From Pegoplata infirma (lineage: Eukaryota > Arthropoda > Insecta > Diptera > Anthomyiidae): a stretch of 64,000 nt of DNA. Of this stretch, positions 1 to 10,989 are shown in pieces. The notes beneath the pieces are model-generated. The model made no database searches. It worked only from the letters and a program-made list of their open reading frames with translations, and was not told where the DNA came from. The stretch lies in assembly GCA_963921195.1 (NCBI GenBank), contig OY992537.1:202020581-202084580 (forward strand), written 5' to 3'. The translations under genes were made by a program, and so were the position numbers. Each line of letters starts with the position of its first letter. Position 1 is the stretch's first letter.

Positions 1-138
1 CATAAGCCGGGCATTAAAGTATTGAAAAAAGATACGCGTCGTGCCATGTTGTCGGGCAAAACAAATCAATTAATACGTAAAATTATTTATCCGGAATTGA
101 AAATTATGTATGGCACACGAAATGGCTGTGCCGTATAG
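1..138 (+). CDS. 3' terminal coding piece of an unrecognised gene
   Basis: Frame 1 is open from the first base for 45 codons and ends in TAG at 136-138; the other two plus frames contain early stops. The piece is much less AT-rich than the flanking DNA, which turns to poly-A/T-rich sequence soon after the stop, so this looks like real coding sequence rather than chance. The peptide is basic, with a KKDTRR stretch, a central IIYPELKIMYG segment and the end NGCAV. I do not recognise the family. The cysteine is third from the end, so it is not a standard CaaX box. The gene enters from the left of the window, so no start or splice site can be seen. A candidate poly(A) signal AATAAA lies at 316-321. 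The call rests on open frame and composition only. Confidence 0.5.
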   Translation, partial: HKPGIKVLKKDTRRAMLSGKTNQLIRKIIYPELKIMYGTRNGCAV

Positions 139-2188
139 TGGTTATTTAAGCATAAAAGTTGAAAAACTTTTCATGCTAATTGTAATTTATGGACGCGTTG
201 TTTATCCCTTACAGATATGAGTTTTTCATGGTGGAATCAATCTGGATTTTTCTACAATTTATGGCAATATTTTGGTAGGAAATAGACAAAAAAACGGTAA
301 GATTAGAAAATATGAAATAAAAATAAGAATTAATTAAGCTTAAAATACAAAAAGACTTTGAATAGAATTATTTAAAAAAGAAGTTTTTTTTTTATTTTTA
401 CATTTTTTTAATTTTTGAATTAATTTTTTTTATTTTTGTGAATTTTATTTAAAGATTTATTGTATTTTAAGCTTAATTATAATTAAGAAACCATGTTAAA
501 TTTTTATTTTTTTAAGGGATAGTAAGTTATTTTAAAAAAATTTTAACACAAAAAAGACTATAATGTAATAAAAAAATTAAAAAAAAAATATTGAAAAATT
601 TATAAAATTCTAAAAAAAATCTGAAAAAACAAAGAACGTAGATTAAAATCTAAAAAAAAAAAATATTTTTGTAAAAAAAGGTTTAACCAAAATGAAATCT
701 TAAAATATTAGCATTAACAAATGAAAAAAATTAAAGGATTTGATTTAATTAAAATGTTTAATTTTTTTATAAAAAAAAAAAAAAATTAAATTCAAAGAAA
801 CTGAAAAGAAAATAATACAGCTTTGAAAGCAATATATTTTTAATTTTATTATATAATTTTATTTAGTATTTATTTAATTAAAATCGTACTTTTGTAAATT
901 GTTTCTAAAAAGTGTTCAGATAAATTTAAAAGAAAAATATAATCATACATAAGAATTTTAGACTAAAAGCCATAATTCTTTAAATATTTTCAAAAACAAA
1001 ATTTTTTTTTCTGTAATTTAAACTTTTAATTAATACATTTATAAATCTCAAGGTATGATTGTATTTTATTTCTTTTTTATGACAATTTTTTGTATTATTC
1101 TCAATTAAAAAAAAAATGTCAATATGCATTTCTTGTTTTTCCCTATAAAACATCACTACTATATAAAAAAAGACTTTTAATTACTAAAACCATCACTTTA
1201 TAAAAGTATTTAAAACCTGAAATTAAAAAGATGGTTTTCAAAAGAAACAGTTTCTATTTTAATATTTTTCCCCTTAGACAACACAAACTTACATCACAGT
1301 ATGGCACTAAATTAATTTTTCAATTTAGTTTTTAAAATCTATAGAAAATTAATGTTATATCAGTGAAATTAAACCTAAATTTGTTGTATCCGCGTTTTAA
1401 GTCTGTGCAAAAAAAGTATTTTTTACCAAAAATTTTTGACAGTACAGTCTTGTTTAAACTACACTTAAAATCATGGTTATTAATTGAGACAAACAAAAAA
1501 ATTAAAATATACTAAAGTAGACCAAAATCTCAACACGGTACAATGGACTATTTTAAGTCTGAGCGCCATGGACTTGCCTAAAAGTTTCCTTATTTTAGGC
1601 TTGTACAACCAACCCTCAACTCAAGACCAAAATCCATCGATTCAAAAACGGACTTCACTATTGGAATCAGCATATATGATCTTCTAAAGTGCATGTATTT
1701 TTATAATTTTACTGAAAAATCACATCTTTGAACAGCGATAAAACGCAAACAACATTCAATTTGACAAAAGAAAAAAATGGATTTGTTCATAATCGTCTGG
1801 AGAATATACGTTAGCATGTCCCGAAATCAGAAAACTTTGGAATTTCTTTAAGGCATATCCCTAGAACGATGTCTATTGAAAAGCTGATTACGGGAAAAAT
1901 AATTTAACAATTTTTGGAGGTTATCTTCAGGGCTCAACCAGCGCTTATAGTTTGCATCCGTAGTGTATTTGGTAAAAAAAAATATTTTTTTATTTTTAAA
2001 ATTGGTGCCAAAAGTTTTGTTAGGTAGAGTACATTGAGGGAAAAATATTTATAAAGTTTTTCGGTACACGCTTATATATGTACATACAGTGGTTGTCAAC
2101 TAATTAGAAACGTTTCTATACACCGAAAAAAATTCCTGCCTTTTTCGTAAAATAAACGATGATTTTATGATTTTTTTGTAAAAAAAAA
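139..2188. other. AT-rich gene-free stretch
   Basis: Long A and T runs and no open frame of interest. About 1870-1990 contains a diverged relative of the arm of the foldback element at 19,225 (ctgattacgggaaaaa, then a gcttatagtttgc segment), so it is an old transposon fragment. The short open frame at 1484-1687 has no domain-like content. Confidence 0.5.
150..176 (+). other. Stem-loop in the presumed 3' UTR
   Basis: Eleven bases after the stop codon, GCATAAAAGTT and AACTTTTCATGC can pair around a GAAA loop with a single bulged base. It may only be a chance hairpin in AT-rich DNA. Confidence 0.25.
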
Positions 2189-2196
2189 CTTATATC

Positions 2197-2571
2197 CAAG
2201 GTTGGCAATCGATACCCACCCAGAATAACGGTATTTGGCTATTGTACCGCAACCAATAAAGATATGGACATTTTTAAAAGCGATTATGAAAGTATATGAA
2301 ATTTCTAGTATTTTTGATGTGTTACTTCGTGTTTGTACCGATTCATTTCCGTTATATAGGCCGATACCTTTAAAATACCGTTTCAAACGGTATTATAAAG
2401 GTATTGGCCTATATTTCGAAAAGCAACCGGTACAAACACAAAGTAACACATCAAAAATACTAGAAATTTCATAGACTTTCATAATCGCTTTTAAAAATGT
2501 CCATATCTTTATTGGTTGCGGTACAATAGCCAAATACCGTTATTCAGGGTGGGAATCGATTGCCAACCTTG
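2197..2571. mobile_element. Palindromic hAT-type MITE
   Basis: The two halves are near-perfect inverted copies (arms of about 185 bp meeting near 2384). The ends begin CAAGGTTGGCAATCGAT, and the element is flanked by identical 8-bp direct repeats CTTATATC at 2189-2196 and 2572-2579. An 8-bp duplication is the mark of hAT transposases. There is no coding capacity, so it would depend on a transposase from elsewhere. Confidence 0.85.
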
Positions 2572-2585
2572 CTTATATCATCAAC

Positions 2586-3166
2586 TAGAGATGGGTACAT
2601 GAGCAGATTAGAGCGTGATTCACGCGTGAGTGTGACTGAATTCAATTTTACTCACGTGATTGTGAGTGAGTGTGAGTGGAGAAAAAAATTGCGTGAGTGA
2701 GTGTGCGTGAGTAAGATTTTTGCATGAGTGAGTGTGCGTGAGTAGTTTTTTTTGCGTGAGTTTGCGTGATTAATTTACTCGTCATATTTCCTTTCGTACC
2801 AAAAAAGCAAAAAAAAAATTGTCAAATTTGGCTTAACTTAAGTTTTCGTCCCGAAAAAAGCAAAAAAATTCTAAAATTTCGATAAAATTTTGATTTTGTT
2901 GAAAATTTTGAAAGATTTTTGAAATTTTAGTTTTTGAATTTTTTTTTTTTTTGTATAAATAAGAGTTTCGTGAGTGTGAGTCAACGTGAGTGTGAGTGAA
3001 GCTTGCGTGAGTGCACGTGAGTGTAAGTTGTATTAAATTTACTCACGTGATTGTGAGTGAGTGTGAGTAGAAAAAATATGCTCGTGAGTGACAGTGCGTG
3101 ATTCAGAAATTCTTGTCGTGAGCTTGATTGAGTGTGAGTCAAAAATCACTCACGCGCCCATCTCTA
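2586..3166. mobile_element. hAT-type MITE filled with GTGAGT minisatellite
   Basis: Ends are TAGAGATGGG and its complement CCCATCTCTA, flanked by 8-bp repeats TCATCAAC (2578-2585) and TCATCAAA (3167-3174). The interior consists of degenerate repeats of GTGAGTGTGAGTG and TCACGTGA in both orientations. The left duplication overlaps the right duplication of the neighbouring MITE at 2197-2571, so the two inserted within a few bases of each other. Confidence 0.8.
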
Positions 3167-3492
3167 TCATCAAATTTATTTGATCCGATTAGCCTCAAAT
3201 ATTATTTGATCCTTAAAATAAATAAAAATCAAGTGAGAGCTTTAAATACGGCTGTGCCAAATCTTTTATATCCCAAATATGTAAAAAAATTATCAGAGTT
3301 ATGATTATTGAAATTAAGGGCCTAATTTTGTAAAACGCAACGCGCCTTTTTATCTCGCGTTGGACAATTTTCTATTTTGTAAAACGCGAGCACTGAACAT
3401 CTGTTTTTTTCGCGTTGACTTACGTGTTTGTAGAACAAATTGTATGGAAAATGAAATTTTGTAAAACGCAAGAGAGTGTTTTTTCATCACTT

Positions 3493-4557
3493 CACTCAAA
3501 AAAGTATGTCGGTAAAATCAACTACAAAAGACAGTTGTTTTGACTACATTTTGTTGTTGAAAAGGCGTCCACTACATATTACGGTAAAAACAACTGAACG
3601 TGTTTTTGTTTTTAACTATTGATTTTCAACTACAAAATGTAGTAAAAACTACTACAAAACTGTTTAATACAGTTGTTTTTACAACAATTGCCTGAAATTT
3701 TATTTAAAAAATTTCTTAAACGTTTAAATGATTGATATTTATTTATTTAAAAAGCAATACAATTCAGTTGGTTGTATAGAATTTCGACATGATGACAATT
3801 TTTTGGTGTATTTATCTGGAATTATAGAAGAAAAAATATATATTAATAAAATGTTAAACAAAATGAATTGATTGTATTTACCTTTGTTTTTTTTAATAGT
3901 TTGTTTCAAATTTCCACCGCTTCTGATCAAAATTTGTCTGGAATAAAAAAAAAAGAAATGCTTTGGTAGAATTGATTTATAAAAAAAAATAATTAATTTG
4001 CAATGTTTGAAAAAAGTATGTACCTGTTCTGTTGTGTATACAAAGAAAAGAAAGATGGCACGCAGGCAACCAAGCCGACAAAAAATTTTTTGTTTTTTTC
4101 CGATTGGTTTTTACGCACGCTTATGTGAGCGCTATATTATACACACTTGCTATCTCATTTATCCACTTATTTTCTTTCGCTCAAGAATATTTTTCCAAAA
4201 ACATATTTTTTGTTATAATTAAATTTAATAAATTGTAATTTAATTTATTTAAATATTTTTTATTTGGTATAAAAATAATTCCTTCCGCATCCCGCACGAC
4301 CAACTCGTTCGACACATTCGTTTGGAATAAAAATTTCTAGAAAAAACGAGTTTTTAGAAAAAAACTAAAAACAACTACATAAATCAACTATTGCTACAGT
4401 GTAGTATATTTTTTGTAGTTATTTTTTGAAACTACTACAAAAAAAAGTTGTTTGAGATTTTTTCATACAAAAACGACCGAAATTGTAGTTAAAAACAACA
4501 GCTACTACTTACTACATAAACGACCGTCATGTAGTAACTGCAATAATTTTCTGAGTG
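3493..4557. mobile_element. CACTCA-ended MITE (family also at 21,100, 25,626, 36,912)
   Basis: Ends CACTCAAAAAAGT and its approximate complement ending TGAGTG, with subterminal repeats of AACTACA / TGTAGTT and the motif GTAGTAAGTAGTAG. The same ends and internal motifs recur in three other copies in the window. Flanking bases here are TT on both sides. Confidence 0.6.
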
Positions 4558-4973
4558 TTGAAGTGTCAAAATGATCACTTGAAATTTTGGGGCGTTGATG
4601 TAACAAATATGCTTTTAAATAGCAAAAAATAAATAAATAATGTTGGAATATGTAAATATACAACAAAAAAGTAATAAATGTGTAAAAAAAACTTCTCCGG
4701 CAGAAGAAAAACAGCGAAAATAGCAAAGCGTCTCGTTGTGATTTTTATTGCTTTTTTCAACTAATTTATGTTACTTTTTTTTTGTTCTCTTTTTTCTCAA
4801 ATATTCTCTTTGCAGGTGTTGCCTTATCATGTATGCGTGTTCCCCACGATAATGGGTGTGTATCCCCTACAAAATGGGTGGCCAATTTTATTAATTTTAG
4901 AATGTCTGGCAACACTGATTCAAATATAACTGACATTTCAAGTGATGACGTAAAAATTGAACGCAATAACGTA

Positions 4974-5734
4974 CACTCAACCAAAAATCATTGTATTCCC
5001 AAAGAAAATCGTAGTAAATTCAACAGAAATCATTGTTGATTTTGACCCTACAAATATTTATGTTGATTTCAACATTAATTGTTGTCAGTTTTTGTAAAAG
5101 CTGATTAACTCGTATTTTTGTTGGTTCTATTCGTATTTTTGTTAATCATACTCGTTTTGTTTTGTATATTCATGGAATTTTATTTATTAAAATGAAATTA
5201 TTATTTGTGTTGTAAATGTTATTTTATTTAATTGGATATTTTCACAATATTTTTTTCGTGGTTTTCATTAACTCATTATTTTCACATAAACTTATTTTGT
5301 TTTTAGATGATATTTTTTTGTTTCCTTGGACTGTGATGTATTTCGCTGTTGTTTTGCTGTCGGCAATCATTTTACGTGATTAGCTTCTAGAGTTTTTAGA
5401 AAGATTCCAAATCACAAATTGCTAAAAAAAAATAAAAATTGCTTTATTAATGAATTAAATAACAAATATATTTAATTACTCACCAAATATTTTCTAATAA
5501 AAAAGATTTTTTTTGAGAAACATCCCTTCTGTACAAGACAACAAAAATTTACAAATGGCGATCGGCAAAACCAGTGTTGCACATTTCATGTACTTATATT
5601 TTATACAATTTTTTCCAACTATGTATTTTTCAACTATTGAATTTTGTAATATCAACATTGATTTTTGTTAAATTCTGTAAAACTTGATCTACAATGGGTT
5701 TACTAATTTTTCTACTAAGATATTTCTATGAGTG
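4974..5734. mobile_element. CACTCA-ended MITE with TA duplication
   Basis: Begins CACTCAACC and ends TGAGTG, flanked on both sides by TA (4972-4973 and 5735-5736), which fits a Tc1/mariner-type target site. The interior carries ATCAACATTGATTTT-like repeats in both orientations. Confidence 0.5.
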
Positions 5735-6569
5735 TAGTGATTTACAAAATTGCACTTTTTGAGCCTCGCGTTCACGTTAACGTTGGTGATGTGTTCAACG
5801 CGAGTGATTTACAAAATAAGGCCCTAATTCTTTATACACAGAAAAAAATAACAAGGAACATTTTTTAATTAAAAGTTTTAATAGAATTCAAAATTTGATA
5901 TAATTAAAATGTTTAATTGTTTTGTATGTAAACATCTCTGATTTTTTTGCATGCTTCTTCTTACACGTGCAATACAAAACAGAAAAAGTGAAAATATATT
6001 TTTATAAAGATTAAATTAATAAAAATGCGTTTTTAACAAATTTATATCTGAATCGGTATTAATTTTGTTATTTAAAAAGATCGAGAACAATTGAAATTGA
6101 ATAAATAAATGAAAAAAGTGAATATTAGTATAAAAATAAAACAAAGAAGCTCCACAAGAGATCTTGGTAAACGGCAAAAAACAACGGAGGAAAATGACAC
6201 AAAAATCTAATCAAACACATTTTTGATGCTTTAAATATTTATTTATTATATTTAATAAGTTTTTATTTTGTTAATAATAAACACGTTTTTGTTTTTAATT
6301 CATATTTGTTTTTTTTTTTTTTTAAGTGGGCGTAATTTTGTACTGATTTTGAGCAGTAATTTTTATTAATTTGTTTAATACTATTAATTACTTTTTTAAT
6401 TATTTTCAGTTTTAAATTTTTATTAAATTTTTTAATTACTATTATCATTTTTTTAATTAGAGCAAATCTAATTAACATTTTAATCGATATGAGCAATTTT
6501 TAATCAAAACTCATTTTTTATTTTTTTGTGTGTACCCACGACCACAAGACATTTTCTAATCCCCTGTGT

Positions 6570-6952
6570 CGAAGCACAGTACTTTAAAATTTTTTTGACA
6601 TAAAAATGTTTCATTTGTTTAACAAAAATGCAAAAACACTTTAAAAAAATTGTGGAGGTTGGTTTATTTCTTTAAGGGGAAACTTTTTTCCGCCTGAACC
6701 GATTTTGCCCACATATGAACTTAACCTGCTGATGACCAAAAGACTTGTTCGTGCTAAACTTCAGGAGTCTAGCTTTTTTTATTTTGGATGGTTTCCGCGT
6801 TTTATACAGACGGACATTAATAGAATGCCTTAGAATCTATTATGGATCAATAATATATACACTTTATGGGGTCCACGACCGATATTTCGAATCGTTACAC
6901 ACGGAATGATAAAGTGAGTATACCCCAATACTGTAGTTGGAGGGTATAAAAA
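6570..6952 (+). mobile_element. DINE-1/mini-me-like element, family 2, 5'-truncated
   Basis: Contains a short GACGGACATT tract, the core leading to ATAATATATACACTTTATGG, and the usual 3' end TTGGAGGGTATAAAA. This copy holds an uninterrupted ...tttgtttaacaaaa... sequence near 6617, which serves as the empty site for the insertion at 26,067-27,303. Confidence 0.7.
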
Positions 6953-7330
6953 CACTCTTTAAGCATGCATTTAAAGATTTCTTCTTTTTTCATTAGTTTC
7001 GTAAAATTACAAAATTCTTGATTATTTTTTGATCGTAATATAAAGTCCACTTTCGTATGTTTTACGAATGAAGCTTTTACGAATTATTTTCGTAAAAATA
7101 CGAAATTCTGTACACTTTTTTTGTAATATGTAGTCAACATTCGTATATTTTACGAAAGAAGCATTTACATTCTTTTTTTTTACAAATTTTTGTACAAAAT
7201 TTTTCGTAATATGTAGTCAACATTCGTAAATATAACGAAAAAAATATTTAGTAACATTTTCGTTACTTTCGTAAAAATACGAAATTCAGTACTAAAGTTT
7301 TTCATTTTTGTCCACCTAGATTGGCCAAAT
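6953..7330. repeat. Degenerate tandem repeat with TTTACGAA motifs
   Basis: The motif CGTAATATGTAGTCAACATT occurs around 7034, 7132 and 7205, each followed by TTCGTA...ACGAA. Spacing is irregular (about 73-98 bp). No coding potential. Confidence 0.5.
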
Positions 7331-7369
7331 GTCGCACTGTGCTATGGGGGCATTATCAGACAATTTTTC

Positions 7370-8330
7370 ATTAAAAAATTCACAGATTTAAAGACATTTT
7401 TGCTAAAAAAAAGTTCTCAGATTCTAAGAAATTTTGCTATTCTCAGGCACTGAGAATTTTTTTTACATTAAAATTTTCACAGTCTGAGACATTCTTTCTC
7501 TAGAAAAGTTCTCAGATTCTAAGGCATATGTTTTTTAAACGTTGTTGATGTAAAAAAGTTCTGAGATTTCTAAAAAAAAATTTTGAGCACAGAGGGGGGT
7601 TGGTAGTCCTAGAAATGAATAGATTACAGGTTGACAAAAGTTGAACTTTTTCAATTTGTCTGACGTTTGACAACTGATTTATATGGATTTTAGAGTGCTG
7701 ATTCCGAATCTGTTATCCAATTTTTTTCATCAGCTCGCGTTCGCAAGCAAATTGCTGTTAAAGAGTCGAAAAAGTGCGTTTTTACCAACTTTACTTGGCA
7801 ATAATTTCCAAAACTAATTTAAGAGCCCCATTTTTAAACACGAACTTAACTAAATTGGATGCGAGGATTCCAAAACTGGTATTCGCTTTTTTCTGACAGC
7901 TTCAGTTGTCGAGTTATTAAAAAGGGCATAAATATTCAGACAAAATTAAAGAGGGCATAAATTTAAAAAAATTATTTTAACGATATCTCCAAAACTATAT
8001 ATGACTCAACAAAAGTTAGACCATTTTTGGAATCAGCATATCCAACATACCTTACATCGTCATTCACTTTTTGGATGTAAGACAAGTGTTGGTAAATATG
8101 GACTCACAAATATGCCAAAAATAGCATATTTTTTAAAGATTCCTTAGGCTATATCTCAAAAACTAGAGCTGACCCAAAAAAAAAACGATAGCCAGATTTG
8201 AAATCAGCGTAACCCAATTACCCAAAATTAGCTATCAGAACCCGGGCAAAAAAAAAGTGTTGCCCTGTGTTATGATTGAAAAAAAAATTCGAATTGGGCC
8301 CCATTTCCAAATTCCTGGATACGTCGCTGC
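7370..8330. repeat. Old repeat remnants
   Basis: 7370-7575 holds several units of the TCAGATTCTGAGA-type minisatellite also found at 11.6, 28.2, 29 and 38.5-40.2 kb. 7600-8330 contains two diverged modules with 'gaatcagc(a/g)tatccaa' and 'tatctc(c/a)aaaact', and ends at a hAT-like CCTGGATACGTCGCTG. No gene seen. Confidence 0.4.
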
Positions 8331-10115
8331 CTTGAGGGGTTTTGGTCTACTCTGGTAGTCTACTTTCATGCACTAAACAAATTCGTATCTTAATGTGTAG
8401 TAAGTGACAACATGAACTCTTGTTTAAAAAAATGTCAATTTTATTTTACACTTTTCAAATTTAAAAAAAAAAAAAAATAGATCTGTATATTATATTTTTT
8501 TAGTGAATTTCCCTATTTAGTTAATCTTTTCTTTTTTTTTAAATAATTTTGATTATTTTTTTTTTAACTTATTAATAATAAGTTATTATTTTTATTTAAT
8601 AATAAATAAAAAATATATAATTAAATTACGATTTTTAAGTAAAACCGTGATATTTGTACTAGTAATTGTTTAATTTTTTTGTTTAATAAAAAATTATAAC
8701 AACAAAAAAATAAAACAAAGAAAAAATAACTTAAAAATGATACATTGAAATAAGTTTAAGTAAATAGACTTAAAAAATTTAATATATAAGATAAAATATA
8801 AAAAAAAAACAACCTTGCACATGTGTAGTATATATTAAAAAAAATAATTGTCATAAAATTTATAGTATTAAAAATACTTTGTAAATAATTTGTAATTTTT
8901 AAATATTAAAATAAACATCTTTTTTAAAAAAATAATATTATCTGGTGGTAGGTTTTCAGTTTTAGTTTTATTCCAGACGATTTAAAAATTTTATTAAAAA
9001 TTTATAATTAATCTTAAAACAGAAAAAAAAATCTAGAAGACTTAAAGGCTTTTTTAAAATTATAAATTGTATATTTTAAATTATATTTTTTTTACAAAGA
9101 AACAAATAAGTTATAACTACTCCATTAAAATTGAAAACTTAAAAAAAAAAAAATCATAATCAATAAATCTAAAAAAAATTGGTTTTAAAAGGCCAAAAAT
9201 GAATAAAAAAATATAACAAAATATTAAGCTAATATTAGCCAATATGTTTTCACCTACAAATTAAAAAAAATCTTTACTTACCAAACCTTAACCTAAGGTC
9301 AATTTAAACAATTTTTATTTTAATGTCAAAACAAAATTTTGGAAATATAAAAAAAAACTGTGAGACCTAAAAACTACATATGTATTATGATAATATAAAT
9401 AGAAATTTAAAACAACTTCCTTATCAATAATCCCTTAGAAATATAACATAACATCCAACAGTTTTATTATGCTATAAAATCGAATTATAAACAAATAGAA
9501 TCTTTATAATAGTAGATTATCAACCTAGATAAAATGAAGAATGAAAAGGAACTCAGTATTTTAAATTAAAGAAAATATTTAAGATTCAGATGATTTTAAA
9601 GCTTTTTTCCAGAAAAAATCATCAGATTCTGAGATTTTTTTAAAGAAAAATAATTTTTCGTTTGACAGTTTTTGAGACATTTTTTGATACAGTTTTTCTG
9701 TAGAAAAAGTCTCTTTTTCAAAAACCTTGTTCCTGATCAAAGTTGAATAAATATTTTTCTTTTATTAAAAGTATCAGATTCTGAAAAATGTTTTTTTGGA
9801 AAAAAAGTCTGAGATTCTGAAACAATTTTTAATAGTAACAGTCTTAAGGTCTGTTTGTTTACCCAAATTTCTTGCTATTTTTACTACAACTGGAAAGTTT
9901 TGTTTACTTTTTGTATTGAAAATTTCCATTTGTAGTAAAAGTAGAAAAAATGAGTAGTAAGGTTAACGAACACCTATAAAAATTTGCATTTTATTTGACT
10001 GGAATAGAACACAACATACAGCAATACTCTGCCCTGTATTTTTTAACAGCTGTTTTGAGAAAACAACATAGAAAAAGTCAGCTGTGGTATAAGGCAATTT
10101 CAACCCCGTGATTTT
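8331..10115. other. AT-rich stretch without recognisable genes
   Basis: Mostly A/T runs and short low-complexity repeats. 9590-9840 again carries the TCAGATTCTGAGA minisatellite. 9845-9978 looks like a 130-bp MITE with ends AGGTCTGTTTGTTTACC and GGTTAACGAACACCT. Confidence 0.45.
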
Positions 10116-10324
10116 TTACGGGGTAAAAAGTGCAACTTTTTTGCACTTTATAGGGCAGACATTTTTAGAAAAGAACACGATATTCTTTATAAGGGTTGAC
10201 ATTTTTTTAGAAAAGAACACAAAAACATAATTTTCGGGGCGAAATGCAAAAAAGGCAAATTTTTTTGCCATAAAAGAAAACACCATTAGATTCTGAAAAA
10301 AATTTCCACGGAAAAATCTGGTCC

Positions 10325-10535
10325 ATGTGTACAAAATGTTGTCAGGCGGTGAAACAGATATACTTGTTGTTGCTTCGAGAAGTTTTGTACATCATTTGAT
10401 CGATGTCGGTTAAGCGATAAGTTATGAACGAAAATGTAATGAAATTTCGAAAATTTTGGTACATTCGACATAACCTTAAAATACAGAATGCTTTAATTCG
10501 GCTGCTAATGGACATATGCGAACAGAATTTGATAT
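10325..10535 (-). mobile_element. DINE-like family 3 fragment
   Basis: Matches the internal part of the family 3 element at 28,329-28,953 (tacttgttgttgcttcgagaag, acataaccttaaaata, ctttaattcggctgct). It is truncated on both sides. Confidence 0.6.
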
Positions 10536-10580
10536 CGAATATTAAAATCAGTTCAAATTTTTTGTCGTCGAAATTTTTTT

Positions 10581-10980
10581 GGTGTCACCCTCCAATCTTC
10601 ATGAAATTTGGATGTTTTTTTTTTTTTTCAGAACAAAAATTAGTTCGACACGCATTTTTTTTAGCGGGCCAAACTCATTTTTGAGGGATAGATGTGTACG
10701 GTGGGAAGTTGAATCTTTTTAGTTTTTTACGATTTATGCTTTTAAATCAGTAATGTCATGGGTATTTTATTCAATATGACATGTTTAGCATGTTTGGACA
10801 CGTTCTTTAAACACTTCGATAGGTTTTCCAAAGACCTTTCATTTGCTATACAACATGAGTAGGTTTCTTTTTACATAATATAGGAGATAAACGAAAAAAC
10901 TGAAAAATTACCGTTTCTTCTCCCCTAATTTGCAATTCCCCTAAAAACCCAATTTCGTAAAGATCGTTGGGTGACACTAG
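10581..10980. mobile_element. Possible MITE with TGTCACCC ends
   Basis: The left end (GTGTCACCCTCCAATCTTCA) and the complement of the right end (GTGTCACCCAACGATCTTTA) match over about 25 bp with a few differences. It is flanked by DINE-like sequence on both sides. No clear target duplication. Confidence 0.4.
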
Positions 10981-10989
10981 TGTTAGAGG

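Larger units (their letters stand above)
3317..5825. mobile_element. 2.5 kb composite element with AGGGCCTWATTTTGTAAA ends
   Basis: The left end AGGGCCTAATTTTGTAAA and the complement of the right end (AGGGCCTTATTTTGTAAA) match, and both ends continue into CGCGTT-rich sequence. Two smaller MITEs lie inside, at 3493-4557 and 4974-5734. I could not define the target duplication, so the superfamily is open. Short open frames at 3998-5039 lie in the inserted repeats and show no domains. Confidence 0.55.

Noticed and set aside
4505..5039. Several overlapping short frames on both strands
   Set aside because: They overlap each other and the borders of MITEs; no support for coding.
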